Shown in pieces: positions 24,085 to 36,315 of a stretch of 64,000 nucleotides of DNA. The position numbers and the translations under genes are program-made. The DNA comes from Brachynemurus nebulosus (taxonomy: Eukaryota; Arthropoda; Insecta; Neuroptera; Myrmeleontidae), in NCBI GenBank assembly GCA_035578155.1, contig JAPWDM010000001.1, forward strand, positions 3,600,172 through 3,664,171. Direction: 5' to 3'. How positions within the stretch are numbered: the stretch's first letter is position 1; each line of letters begins with the position of its first letter. The notes beneath the pieces were generated by a model. That model worked only from the letters and a program-made list of their open reading frames with translations. It was not told the origin of the DNA and searched no databases.

Positions 24085-25439
24085 AAGTAATGGTCCCGGG
24101 CCGGACCTATCGATTTCGATGAAACTTAAATATATTGTAGAACACTAAAAACTAAGGGACACGTATTTTTTGTTATCTGCGGAAAAACGGTTTGAAGGGG
24201 TGAAATCGCCCTACAAAAATTGGGGTAAAAATTTAATTTTTCAAATATCTCGAAAACAGTAAGAGATAGAGCAAAAGTTTAAATTGGCGATATTGCTCTT
24301 TTTTAAAGAGCTATCTACTGATATGCAATTTGTTCATATTACATCAACAGGGGTGGTTGGGGGTTAAAATTTGGGGGTTAATTTTGAAAAAAGGGGGTGA
24401 AAAATAATCAGTATAAAAATTTTGTTTACAAATTTGAAATCTACGTCAAAAAATCTAATCGACCTGTTTTTGCTCAATACCCTAATGTTAAGTCTAGGGG
24501 TAGTTAACTAGAGGGTGACTATGTCGAATAGTCGTACAATTTGGGTATTTCAGGAAGTTCTTCTTCATGGAAAATAGCTTAAGGCAATTAGAATAACGTA
24601 GAAATGAAATTCTCGAATTCAAAATTGAGTTTGGGCAACACTGGAGAGGGGGTGGGTCACCCTCTTAAATTACATACTAGTTTATATACACTAATTTTTG
24701 CTATTAACACACTGATAGTGGGTAAAATAATGTCACAATTTTGAATTCGAGAATTTCATTTTAGTCCAACTTCAGAACCACTTATTGTGACATTATTTTA
24801 TCCACTATCAGTGTGTTAATAGCAAAAATTAGTGTATATAAACTAGTATGTAATTTAAGAGGGTGACCCACCCCCTCTGCAATGTTGCTCAAACTCAATT
24901 TTGAATTCGAGAATTTCATTGCTACGTTATTCTAATTGTCTTAAGCTATTTTCCATGAAGAAGAACTTCTTGAAATACCCAAATAGTTCGATTATTCGAC
25001 ATAGTCACCCTCTAGTTAACTACCCCTAGACTTAATATTAGGATATTGAGCAAAAACAGGTTAATTAGATTTTTTAACGTAAATTTCAAATCTGTAAACA
25101 AAATTTTTATATTGTTTATTTTTCACCCCCTTTTTGCAAAATTAACCCCCAAATTTTAGCCCCCAACCACCCCTGTTGATGTAATTTGAACAAATTGCAT
25201 ATCAATAGATAGCTCTTCAAAAAAGAGTAATATCGCCAATTTAAACTTTTGCTCTATCTCTTACTGTTTTCGAGATATTTGAAAAATTAAATTTTTACCC
25301 CAATTTTTGGAGGGCGATTTCACCCCTTCAAACCGTTTTTCCGCAGATAAAAAAAAATACGTGTCCCTTAGTTTTTAGTGTTCTACAACATATTTATGTT
25401 TCATCAAAATCGATAGGTCCGGCCTCGGGACCATTACTT
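24085..25439. mobile_element. 1.36-kb palindromic foldback element
   Basis: AAGTAATGGTCCCG...GGCCGGACC at the left edge is inverted at the right edge, and the two ~655-bp arms match almost base for base up to a 44-bp loop at 24740-24783. Arms contain GAGATAGAGCAAAAGTTTAA, CCCCAATTTTTG and GAATTCGAGAATTTCAT blocks. Single-arm relatives occur at 19905-20345 and, more weakly, at 46795-47190. No ORF with known domains. Confidence 0.88.
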
Positions 25440-27028
25440 ATAAGTACGTGTTTATGTTCGCGTCATTGACTGGTTTGATCATGGACGGTCCGTGGACATC
25501 GTGTACACTTAAGTGAGTTTTACTAACATGGAATTTACCTACATACTGTTATAATGACAGCAGGTTTTAGTCGAATTGTTGTCATCGGTACATTATTGAA
25601 GTATATTATTGTAGTTTATTAAGTTAATGTTCGTTATTATTAAAACAAAAGGTGTAACATGTAAGACGTATTATTGTTATTATAATTATTTAAATTTAAA
25701 GTTTAAAAAACTTATTTTATAATTTTTGTTGAGTTAGATGTAATTTTTTTTTAGTAAGTAGTGTCGGATAATTATTGATTGTTTTCAAATATTCAGATTC
25801 ATAGTAAAACCAAACTTGAAAATTATTTTTTTTATAACAAGTTACGTCAAGATATATTTTCTTTGGACCGTCAGTGGAACTCCAAGAAGTGCAACTCAGT
25901 AAGGAAAGGGAACCATTATGTCGCATTTCTTGGAGTTCGACTGTATGTTATTACAGATTCTCTAACTCTTATACCTTGGTAAAAAATTAAAAGTTGAAAA
26001 AAGAAAGTTTCAGATCCATTCTAGGCAACTTTTTACAGTCCAGTCAAGGAAACTGACTTAAAATGAAAATGTGCGGTATTTCCCAATCTGTAGTACTGCA
26101 AACTTAAATAGTATTTTACAATATAAGTTCGGTAAGTTGCTTTTACTGATCGAAAAAATGTTGCGAAAACAAAACCCGCAAGGTCGACTTTTTGCAATTT
26201 TCGAGATCAATATAAAGGCACTTAACGCATCGTGTATTGTATGATATTTTTTGCACGATCGATTTAAAATAATAAATTAAAGAATAAAAATATATTAAAT
26301 AAAAAATAAAATTCGGATAATATAGGTGAAATTTATATTTTTATATTATCACATAAAATGCCATGAATAAATATTATAAATTATTATAGCAACTACGAAT
26401 CTTTGTAGTGACAATTGACAACTATATGTGTTTGTAGATAAAAAATTAAGTGTCAATATTGGGGTGAATAGTTTCTTGAATTTTTTATTAAAAAAATTAA
26501 CGAAAATAATTTCTTAAACTATAATATTAGTGAGAATAATGAAATTGATGAAGCATTTTAATTTTGGTTGCAAATTTATTCTTGTAAAATGAAAGAAAGA
26601 TTTTGAAAACCACAGAAAATTTTAATGATTGAACAACCTTTTGAAATCTCAATAAAATATGAAGACTAATGGCAACAATAATAATAATAATGTGCAAACT
26701 AGTGAAAATGTTCATATTAATCGATTAATTTTCCTAATTGTTCAAATTGTACTTTTAATTTTAATATAAATAAATAAATACAATCATTTTTCAACTAATT
26801 TCACTTACCGCACCCCTATTCACTTACCGGGCACCTATTTTACTTATCGCATTGTTATTTTTTGGTTTCCATTTCCATGGATATAAACAAACGTTCGGGA
26901 AATGAGGCTTACTAGTATTATCAACAGTATTGGTAAGTGTATCAAAATACACGATCGTGTAAAAAATTAATTATATCATTTTATTTCTGATACAATACCC
27001 GTTTCAGTGATATAATTACATTTATTAG
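25440..27028. other. No gene recognised; one repeated-motif cluster
   Basis: AT-rich. At about 26800-26860 three near-tandem ~20-bp motifs of the type ACTTACCGCACCCCTA occur, recalling the ends of the pogo-like elements here, but no opposite end was found. The 67- and 69-codon open frames at 25.7-26.0 kb are sense/antisense shadows of one stretch. Confidence 0.4.
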
Positions 27029-27659
27029 CAGTGCAGGTAGGATTTACATTAGGGGTACGCGGGGATAGAACCCGTGACAGCCAATTTTTTATGAGGGCGG
27101 AAAAATTTGGTTTACATTAACGCTCCGCTCTCGGTACGATATCACTCCGCTCCAGGTTCGATAAAATATTCTTACACAATAAACAATGAGTGTGTTCACA
27201 TCGTCGCTCTGATATCGGTCCGATATCAGTCACGGTTCGCTCTCGCTCCAATGTCACTCCAATATCAATACCACTCAGGTAATATTTTATCGGAGCGATA
27301 TCAGACTTGTTATGACTTGTACCTATAGCGTAAACACTTTTTTGATTCTACTCCACTCCGGTTGCATTCAGTTGTTATGAAAAGATATTTGTATCGAACT
27401 GAGACCGAACTGGAAGCGTACCCAGAGGAGCATTATAATGTCAATAGAGAACGAATAGGTACCAGCATGATATCAGCACTGTAATGTGAACACAACAAGA
27501 TTATATCGAATCGGGAGCGTTAATGTAAATCGGGCCTTATTAAGAAATGTTCTTTTTTTTTCTGCTCGTCACTTTTTTTTAGGGAAAAATTGATATGATT
27601 TTTTTCCAGGGACATTTCTTACGGTGTCCCAGGCGGCACTTAGGGTAAATCCGGCCCTG
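27029..27659. mobile_element. hAT relic carrying a nested MITE
   Basis: Begins CAGTGCAGGTAGGATTTACA and ends TAAATCCGGCCCTG. Flanking octamers TTTATTAG and TTTGTTAG differ at one base. The interior is mostly the MITE at 27109-27536. A lone 5' end of the same family is at 62064. Confidence 0.75.
27109..27536 (-). mobile_element. GGCCCGATTTACATT MITE, copy A
   Basis: Reverse-oriented copy of the family also found at 48267-48726 and 54420-54837. The element is dense in GATATC and GCTCCGATA motifs, which give it multiple internal inverted repeats. Its outermost left bases are degraded (GGTTTACATT), while the right end GGGCC is intact and followed by TTA. Confidence 0.82.
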
Positions 27660-28498
27660 TTTGTTAGTACTTACAATTTAGTATAATACATATTGTTTTT
27701 AATGAAGCTTCAAAATTCAATGAACACTTAAATTTACTTGAAATGACTCAAATTCAAAAGTTTCTCAAGCAATTGTCCAAGCAGTATTGCATCGAAAAGA
27801 GTTGAAAAAACAATCATTACTAGCTGACTGAAACCGTTTCTCTCTTTTCCGATGTAAGATTTCATTCAAGACAACTCTCCCCTATATTTAACAGACCTTC
27901 ATCCCCACAATAAAAGAACTTGTGTGCTGAATAATTTTCATTAATTTTATAAATTATGTAAATCGCCTATTTAGTATTTTACAGTACGATGTGCAATTTT
28001 TAAAATTGTATTATACAAATAATATGAAATAAGTGAATTACACAAAAATGATATAATATATCCGCTATTGTTGTCATATCACGTATATGGTATAATATAA
28101 GTTACAAACATGTTATACATATAACAAATATACAACCGTGGCAAACTTTGATTGACGTTGGGTGGTAAACGGATAAAATTGACTCTGCAATCGTGTTATC
28201 CATTTAATACATTAACAATAATAAAAAGCGGCTAAACTATCATTCATATCAGTAATAATAATAATGTACAAATAAATAAATCTATTGTTATCATATTTGT
28301 ATACATATAGTGTATGTGGGTAATATTTTGTACGTATAAATTTTACACTAATAGTTGTATCATTTAATTTAATTTCTTTAATTTTCTAAAAACATTTTAA
28401 AGTTCTCTTTGAATTGAATTGATACATATGAACTTGTTATGATTGTAAGATGTCTTTTAGCGGAAGTTTAAAGGAAGTCTCCTTTCGGTATATGAGAT
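27660..28498. other. No gene recognised
   Basis: AT-rich spacer. Confidence 0.4.
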
Positions 28499-28501
28499 TA
28501 A

Positions 28502-29239
28502 GGCTGCGGTTATGTTGGATACGAATTCGTAGGAAAATTGATTCGTACGACTGTGTGGTTACATTGGATACGGAATCGTAATACGAATTCGTATTTAAAT
28601 TTAAACTGAAAACCGTTAGGCGTTTTCAAAATTTCTAATTATAGAAAGCAAACAATTCTGGGTAAACGATTATTTATTATTCATGTAAAGCAAAAAAAGC
28701 TGAGTTCTGGAATTGCTTGAAAGAAATTTTTCAAGACAAACAGAAATTTTTAGAGTACTTGAACATTGAGTCACAAGTCGCATTCAATTATATTTTAAAA
28801 TATACTGAATTTCAGCTTCAATATTTAGTTAATTATTCATTATATATGCTTAAAATGTTTTTGTTAGGTTAGGTTAGTTTTGTTATATAGTAATATATTT
28901 AATTAAAAAATTATCTAAACATTTCCTCTGCCACCTCATTCCACAATTTTCTATTTAACTGTCTATTATGACAGTATTTATGTTTTTGATCCCTTAAAGA
29001 CCACCTTTGTTCAACAAAAATGATTATTTTTTCTAAATCCATCATTTTTTTCGTACGAATTCGCATCAAAAAACAAAATATTTTGGTCGTATCAAAAAGT
29101 CGTACGAGCTTGTACGAAAGAGTCGTAAGCAGTGTAACCACGCATGTCGAAATGTATGCATTTGTTTAATTCGTATTAACTCGGATAAACTCGTAGGAAT
29201 AAATTTTTGGATGAATTCGTATCCAGTGTAACCGCTACC
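28502..29239 (-). mobile_element. Harbinger-like element with MADF fragment, TAA target
   Basis: GGCTGCGGTTATGTTGGATA at the left and the inverse of GGTAGCGGTTACACTGGATA at the right are the ends, with TAA on both sides. GAATTCGTA motifs repeat in the ends and interior. The minus strand holds a truncated MADF-like ORF. PIF/Harbinger elements use 3-bp TWA targets and carry a Myb/SANT-like second protein, so target and content agree. The DDE transposase is absent. Confidence 0.75.
28911..29141 (-). pseudogene. MADF (Myb/SANT-like) DNA-binding fragment
   Basis: Residues ~35-76 read L-E-K-I-I-I-F-V-E-Q-R...L-R-D...Y...N-R...L-W-N-E-V-A-E-E-M, the first two helices of a MADF/Myb-SANT-like domain (pattern L-I-x-x-V-x4-L-x-D...R...W-x-x-I-A). 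The frame stops before the third helix, so DNA binding would be lost. In Harbinger elements such a protein helps the transposase reach the ends and the nucleus. The first ~30 residues have no clear match. Confidence 0.6.
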
Positions 29240-29242
29240 TAA

Positions 29243-30284
29243 CAAATAAATGCTGTAGATTTCTAGAAAATTTAGTAGATCACTAGAAAATTAAAATATG
29301 AAGAAAACAAGAAAAATGTTATCCTCCATAAGAACCTTTTGTACCACATTTCATTCGTCAATTATCACAATAATACTAAAATACTTTGTTTTTTTTTTTC
29401 TTTTTTCTTAAAAAAACACTAAGAAGTTGTTAATGCATTAAATAATTCTAAAGATTAAAGAATAATTTTTGGGCATTTTATGTTTTTAGTATTTAATAGG
29501 TGTACGAAATGCTAAGATTTGAACCAATTCTAACGTGTAGTTTATAAGATTAATTTTATAACAAACAGCTAATGGGGACTGGTAAGTCGGGTAGACCGAG
29601 CCCACCAAAAAATTTTGAATAAATGAAGTGAAAACTAAGGAAAATGAATAAAAGTTTTAAAGGATGATCTTAAGTCAGTCAAGTTCAGAATCGTACCCTT
29701 TCCAACATATTTCAAAATCAACGAAATGCATTAATCTTATACCCTTACATGTTTATCATATGAATAGAAAAATTCGGGTCTACTCAAAATACAAACTCTA
29801 AAATCACCTCTGAATGGAAAAATCCCGAAAATCACACCGAAAATCGACATTTCTTCTAAAGATTAAATAATAAAATAATAAATGTTTGGAGACATTTAAA
29901 GAATAAGATCTACAAATTTTCTTTCACTCTTTTTGGCTTTGAGGACTCCTTGGGCTTTAAAATGTCATGATCCGGCGAAAATTGTATTTGCCCAAATTAA
30001 ACCCTTCTTGTAACTATAGGTTCGCTGTAGTCTATAGAGTATAATTACTCAAAACATAACCGTTGGTGCGTCTGTTAGTGTCGTGAACTTCCGAACAACT
30101 TAACTGGTCGAAGTTTTTGACGACATGATATGGTTCATAGCTAAAAAAGAAAAGAAACTTGTATTCATAATCGAAATTCTTCTCTTCAGACTTTGTTATG
30201 CGGGAACTTTAACTAAATCAAACTTATCATGCCACCTACCGGAAAAGGTAGAACAACGTTTGTCGAACCAACCAGTGAATTTAT
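29243..30284. other. No gene recognised
   Basis: AT-rich. GGGTAGACCGAGCCC at about 29592 recalls the GGGGAGACC pogo-like terminus but has no partner end. Confidence 0.4.
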
Positions 30285-30790
30285 AATAGTATATTATTCA
30301 ACAAGCTGGTAATGATAGCTATTACTCACCAAGATGAAATTGCGACACGAGCCGAGCTTGCGAGGCGAGTGTCGTAATGCATCTGAGTGAGTAATAGCCA
30401 TTTCAAGCGAGTAGTACTCTTTTCCTTTTTGATTTAAATAAAATTGAATATAAATTTTAAGTCAAAAGAATACAATTTTTAATCTATCTCTAATTTCATT
30501 AAATGTTTATATATGTACAAACGATTAAAACAAAATACAAGCTACTTTGTTTACTCAGACGTTACTACGCAACATACTTGAAATTAAAAATTGATACGTA
30601 TATTATACACAAAACAAAAGCCAGCTCATTGAATAATGGTTAATACGGTGATTTCATTGGTCAAAATGGTAGTGAATAATGATCATTTCTCCACACCTTT
30701 GAATAATGCCTAACTTTCTCAACAATTAACAGATATGTAATGAGTGTGTTCTTCAACAGAAGTAGAAAAAATAATTATTGCTTATCGTAC
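30285..30790 (+). repeat. Dispersed repeat with conserved hairpin (copy 1)
   Basis: Starts ATATTATTCAACAAGCTGG. A strong imperfect hairpin follows: GCTATTACTCAC ... GAGTGAGTAATAGC with a GC-rich inner stem CGACAC...GTGTCG. About 400 bp of AT-rich body ends near TTCTTCAACAG. Copies occur at 35595-36115 (same strand) and 57420-57840 (opposite strand). No terminal repeat of a known superfamily was identified. Confidence 0.8.
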
Positions 30791-31346
30791 ACTGGTAATT
30801 AGTAATAACTATTTTGCTATTTCTATTAAAATGACATACATATTTGTGCTTATCATGTTAGATATTACAAATTGCTAAAATCGTTGAGTATAAAATTTCG
30901 TTATTTTCCACATGTATAAAATAATTCAAAATCGTACAAAAGATATTTGAATATCAAAAAAAGCCATTGTCGTCACTAAATCAAATTTATTTGAATATTT
31001 TTACCACCGTAAATAAAAATAAAATGAATGAATTTTCAACCCTATATATACGAAATAAGAATTTGTTAGTTTTAGAATAAAAGGAAGGGACGAAATGAAT
31101 TTTCTGTTTGCAAACAACGATATGTTACGATCGCGGGGGTGGCGGATTGGATACACTACCATACTATCCGTACAGATAACAAATATACAAATACGATACG
31201 TATGTATACGATACAGTGTGTATATTTTAAACAGACATACCTATTTATATGTTAATAACGGAAAAATAAAGTGAAAAGTTAGTATATTTGATAGATTTGA
31301 GCGTTACTTTATGGTATTCCATTTTAAAATAAAAAGACAATTTTTA

Positions 31347-31497
31347 CTTTACTAATACTATACTTTATTTCAAGTTTTAAATGTCTGTGACATGTTTCGA
31401 CGCGTATAGCCATTAACGAACAGTTCGTTAATGGCCATACGGGCCGAAACATGTCACAGACATTTAAAGCTTTAAATAAAGTGGTATTAGTTTTGCA
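31347..31497. repeat. Hairpin of two inverted Penelope-LTR-like tails
   Basis: Two ~70-bp segments, each containing CGAAACATGTCACAGACATTTAAA and an AATAAAGT tail, lie head to head around GAACAGTTC. The (C/T)CGAAAC(A/C) phrase after a short stem is common in Penelope-like LTR tails. The family is inferred, the inverted repeat is direct observation. Confidence 0.6.
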
Positions 31498-31499
31498 AA

Positions 31500-32139
31500 A
31501 ATAAATAATTAGTTCTAAAAATCTAGTAGGCACTGACGAATTGGAAACACAAAAATTGTTTGAATTTTAATTTTCCTCTTTGTCTAATTTAAACTTATCA
31601 TCCATCTTTAACGTGAGAATGACAATTAATACACAAAAAGACAAATGTCTAGCATCAGAATACAGAACAGAAAAAATCAAACAATAAACTAAAAACACAA
31701 TAAAAAACTTTCTTCATTACTTTTAAGAGTAACAATTTCTCTCTTGGGGAGCTAATTCATATCAGTGTGGTAAATTATTCTCAGGAATAATTATTACTTT
31801 ATAAATGATTTTTTTGTCTTAAAAAAAGTATTAAATTTTTCTTAGGAATGTCTTACTCTTTTGTATAGTTATTTTTTCCTGTTGAAGAGACTAAAAAAAT
31901 TAAATTTCCTTAAGAATGTTAAATTACTGCCGGAAGTAAATTATTTACTTTTTGAAAGAGTAAAGACAGGAGCTTATACCCCCTGAAAGCTAAGAACTCA
32001 GAGTTGTATTATTGTGTTGCTCGTGTTATTAATGTTTTGTATGCAGCGGAATTCCTACTTAATTTTTGTTAGATAAACTCAATCGAATACAGAATAAGTA
32101 CTGTTTCAAATCCAAAATGTTTCAAATTGTCAGATTAGG
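31500..32139. other. No gene recognised
   Basis: AT-rich spacer. Confidence 0.4.
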
Positions 32140-32388
32140 TACCATCAGTTGGGGCGAATCTGGACAGTAGGGGCGAATCTAGACAGAGCTGCTTCTCGAT
32201 ATTTCTTCGTTAGTGTTATGACCGTACAAGGTCATAGATCCATTTATGCAACTGAATTTTGTCAGTCATGAGTTAGTCATCAAAGAAAAGCGGTGAACGT
32301 GACATCTTTGGATTTTGTTATTTTACAGGCGCTTTGTTTATAATTGTTAAAAATAACGCGTGTTTTGAAATCTTGTAAAGAATTCAAG

Positions 32389-32389
<1 letters not shown>

Positions 32390-32475
<86 letters not shown>
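32390..32475. repeat. (TA)n microsatellite
   Basis: Pure TA tract upstream of the transposase remnant in the pogo-like element. Confidence 0.95.
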
Positions 32476-32477
<2 letters not shown>

Positions 32478-32614
32478 AAGTAGGGACTGCCAACAAAATG
32501 TTTGGCGTTTTTTTGACAATATATGTACCAAAAATGGAAGCTGTATTGTGCTTAATTTCTTTTTATAAATTGATTAACAAAAAATTGTCTACAGGTGAGG
32601 CGAATTCATATACC

Positions 32615-33085
32615 ATGGTGCGTCAATATAAAATAAAAGTGGGTATAAACTACATAAACTGTAGTCTAGATAACATCAAATGGGCTCTTTTCGACAGAGG
32701 CGCAACAACCGGGGAGATCCAAGTGGTCCGGACCCCCTAAACTTACCTGGAAATTTTCCTTCAATTTATTTTATTTATATTAAAAAGTAAAATTTTTAGT
32801 GGTTTACTAATAATTTTTATTTGATGCGCCCCTGCTTTCCGATATTAAAAATAAAAGAAAATCGCTCAGACAAGCTGCTGAATATTTCCATGGTCCCAGA
32901 TCGTCCTTGCATGACTCAAAGGCATATCGAAATAAAATTCATTTAAATCCAAAAAATGTTTTATTCCACCCATCAAAAGTCATTCGCTGATGCTGTTATT
33001 TATCTTAGCGAATTTCCAGATTGGAAATTCAGCTATTTTTATATTTTTATGTCCGACTTTGCCCATATGCAAGACTGAATGTGAT
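32615..33085 (+). pseudogene. Pogo-type transposase N terminus (psq HTH), split
   Basis: The ATG at 32615 gives M-V-R-Q-Y-K-I-K, the usual start of pogo transposases, followed by the first psq helix (D-N-I-K-W-A-L-F). A 140-bp hAT MITE then intervenes; ignoring it and one TSD copy, the frame continues with R-K-S-L-R-Q-A-A-E-Y-F and P-R-S-S-L-H-D, the recognition helix of the psq domain. A further frameshift near 32985 leads to A-D-A-V-I-Y-L-S-E-F-P, like the start of the second HTH. The DDE domain is absent. The HTH would bind the TIRs in an active element. Confidence 0.75.
32695..32834. mobile_element. 140-bp hAT MITE inside the pogo coding sequence
   Basis: CAGAGGCGCAACAA and TTTGATGCGCCCCTG are inverted ends. 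The flanks CTTTTCGA and CTTTCCGA match at 7 of 8 positions. Skipping it restores the psq reading frame, which independently confirms both borders. Confidence 0.88.
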
Positions 33086-33322
33086 TTATATTGCAAATAA
33101 AGCACTGTCCAGATTCGCCCCAGACATAGGAGCGAAATGTAGACACTATATAACCAAAAAAAAAAATGTTTCAGTACCAATTTCGATATTTTATTACTAC
33201 CCTATATGTTCGTGATATTAAAGCATTTAAATTATTTTTTTTTAGAATTTTTTAGATAAACTCTAAACAATTTATTGCCAAAAAACTGAAAAAATCGTCC
33301 AGATTCGTCTCAACTGACGGTA

Positions 33323-35330
33323 TGCATTTTTGTCTAATGAGCGAAAAAGAAAACGGTTGATAAAACATTGTTATTGTAGATCAAGTTGACCTAAAATAGG
33401 GAAATTAAATTCTTTTATCGGTTTTAGTAAAACTATTGTATTAGTAAAACAAGTTTTTGTAAAACTATTGAGTTTGATAATTGTATCCTAATAATTAATA
33501 TGTAATTAAATACGTTATGTTGGCATGTTAATAATGATGAATCTCTGCTGATCAGTTTTGAACTCACAGTCAATTAGAGTGAGAAATTATTAGATAAATT
33601 GGGAGTCGAAACCAGAGTGGGGTCTGTAGAAAGATTGTGACTTGTTTCTTTTTTGAGGCAAAGGGGATTTTCGCTCTCTATCATTGTTTCTCGAAATTTT
33701 AGGTAGATTGGTTAAGTTGTTAAGGCGTAACAAACAAACTCACTTTCGCAATTTATGATGTTTATAAGGATGTTGCCTAAAACGAAAATTAAAGCAAAAC
33801 ACAAATTGTGCCAGAAAACATGAGCACACAGTTTTTTTAACCAGCAAAACACATTCCAACGTTTCCCATATATAAAACACCACAACTTTAGTGACAAATT
33901 GAATGAGTCGACATATCAAAAATGCCGCGCATTCCACATTCTACATATAGTTTTATATGTGAATGTCGTACTGTTTAGTTAGTGGTGAATTTTATCATAC
34001 CAACCTAACCAAACAAAGGACACCAAAACCATTATCTGTACATCTGATAACATAAAAAAGTATGTAAACTTTTATTTCATTTATTATAAATCATCAAAAA
34101 AATAAAAAAAATTCTTAATCCTTTTTTTATCATTGTGAAACAGGAGTATGTTTCAGAACAAGTAAACAGTAAAAAATTGAAATGGCTATACAATCTACAC
34201 TCTATAAGCATATACATACGAAAATGAATATGAAACAAGGGCGGTGACCAGCGGAAAGAGGAATAATTTGACAAAAGTAGTATGGAATGCATCATCAGTA
34301 TCTCTGCAAAAGTTGTAGACTGAAATAAAATTAATGATGTCGAAATGTTCGAGTTGATTTTTGTAATTGTAACAATTTGAAAATATTCATGAGCCATACG
34401 AAGTCATTAATTTTAATAATATACATAGAACTCTATACTCAGTTGCATTGAACCACCGTTTTTGAGGGGAATGCGTAGTTGTAAACAAAAAAAAATTGCC
34501 TTTTTAATCTTCTTTTAGGTAAGCAATGCCGAATTGGCAATCGTATCGATTCAAAGATATTTCACAAATGGTTATACCGATTATCTTTAAAACCTGTAGC
34601 CTTATTTTTCATAATAAGATCTTGTTCGTGAATGAAGAATTTTTTCTCAATGACCTCCAGTAAAAATACCTCTGTTGTAGCATAGTGCATAACATAGCGA
34701 ATTTCCGTTTTCAAGAATTAGTTTTTCTCGAAAACCCGCTTACATAGAACAATGTTTCAAAGGCGTATCTTATGTGATTTTTTCCTTTCTTTATCATAAA
34801 TAACTCATCCAAGATTTTTAAACTTTCAGAGTTTTCTCCCGTAAAAATAGGATGATTCGTTCCAAAATAATTAAAGTGAAAATAAATAATTTTACGCGGT
34901 TGAAACCGCGGGTCGCAACTGTTTCCTGTAAGCAATCAATCGCAGTGAATAAAGGAAATTTATAGTAAAAAAAGTGAAATATTCTATGTGTGGCTACTTT
35001 TTTTTTAAGGGACTTAGGATCAGTGAAATTTTCATGGTTGGGCGCCTCAAAATGACATTCAAAAGTAGCAAGTTTCTTTTTTACCAACAACAAAACCAAA
35101 ATATATATTTTTTTATATATTATGTTGTTACTTATTTACAAAAGTTAATACATATTACAATATTTACAATTATCAAATTTATTTCCTTGCTCAACAATTT
35201 ACAAAAAATTAGATTCTATTAGTTGAAAATTGTATCTATAGCTACTAGTTAACTTTGCAAAGGTAATCCATTAACTACACTTCTCCTATCTGTTTTAGAA
35301 ATAATTTTTAAAGGTATTTAGTAATGATGG
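33323..35330. other. No gene recognised
   Basis: AT-rich. Open frames of 65-106 codons (for example minus-strand 34077-34397 and 34818-35099) show no domain, and several overlap on opposite strands. Confidence 0.4.
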
Positions 35331-35594
35331 TCATCAAGAAAAACAAAAATGTGTTTTTTTCCAAAAGGTACCGGTTTCGACTTTTATCGTCTTGTTCAGG
35401 CCTCTGAGGAAAAATTTATTAATATACATAGATAAAATATAAAAATATAAAATATATTACGTACGGTACTTACATAATTGTGTTTATATGTCAAACTGAC
35501 ATTTGAAATTAAAAAATAACAACACTGATTTACAACTAAAAAGTTTAAAAAACAGTTGAAAGCAACATTTTAAGTTGAAAATGATTAGAAATAT

Positions 35595-36115
35595 GAAGAA
35601 TAGTATATTATTCAACAAGCTGGTAATGATAGCTATTACTCACGAAGATGAAATTGCGACATGAGCCGAACTTGTGAGGCGAGTGTCGTAATGCATCTGA
35701 GTGAGTAATAGCCACTGAAAGTGAGTTGAATACGATATTTTTTCTACGACTTTTTCCTTTCTCATTTAAATAAAATTGAATATAAATTTTAAATTAAAAG
35801 AATACAATTTTTAATCTATCTCTAATTTCATTAAATGTTTATAATAAATGTACAAACGATGAAAACAAAATACAAATTACTTTGTTTACTTAGATCTTAC
35901 TACGCAACATATTTGAAATTAAAAATTCATACGTAGGTATATTATACACAAAACAAAAGCCAGCCCATTGAATAATGGTTAATACGGTGATTTCATTGGT
36001 AAAAAAGGTAGTGAGTAATGAAAATTTCTCCACACCTTTGAATAATGCCTAACTTTCTCAACAATTAACAGATATGTAATGAGTGTATTCTTCAACAGGA
36101 GTAAAAAAAATTATT
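35595..36115 (+). repeat. Dispersed repeat with conserved hairpin (copy 2)
   Basis: Colinear with 30285-30790 from TATTATTCAACAAGCTGG to TTCTTCAACAGGAGTA. The GCTATTACTCAC/GAGTGAGTAATAGC hairpin is kept although the loop-side bases differ. Confidence 0.85.
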
Positions 36116-36315
36116 TAAAAATTTTGATAATTTAAAAATATATATAATCAAACTGTGTATCATGACAAACGACTAAGGTTAGTATGAAAGTTTTGTGAAT
36201 TAGGTAATATTAAAAAGTTTAAAATGAAAAGCATTACTACAATGAATTCCGAATACAAAGTGCTTGTAATTTCTTGTATAGTATAATAAGGTGAATGATC
36301 ATGATTATTTAATTT

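Larger units (their letters stand above)
32142..33320 (+). mobile_element. Pogo-like element with degraded transposase, TA flanks
   Basis: TA|CCATCAGTTGGGGCGAATC and the inverse of CCGTCAGTTGAGACGAATC|TA define the ends. GGGGCGAATCT(G/A)GACAG is repeated in tandem at the left and again inverted near 33105. The interior holds a TA tract (32390-32475) and the N-terminal part of a pogo transposase on the same strand, interrupted by a hAT MITE. Pogo elements are Tc1/mariner relatives with TA targets and a psq helix-turn-helix. Confidence 0.78.

Noticed and set aside
34077..35222. Several overlapping 74-106-codon frames
   Set aside because: They overlap on opposite strands, lack domains and have no repeat or splice context.
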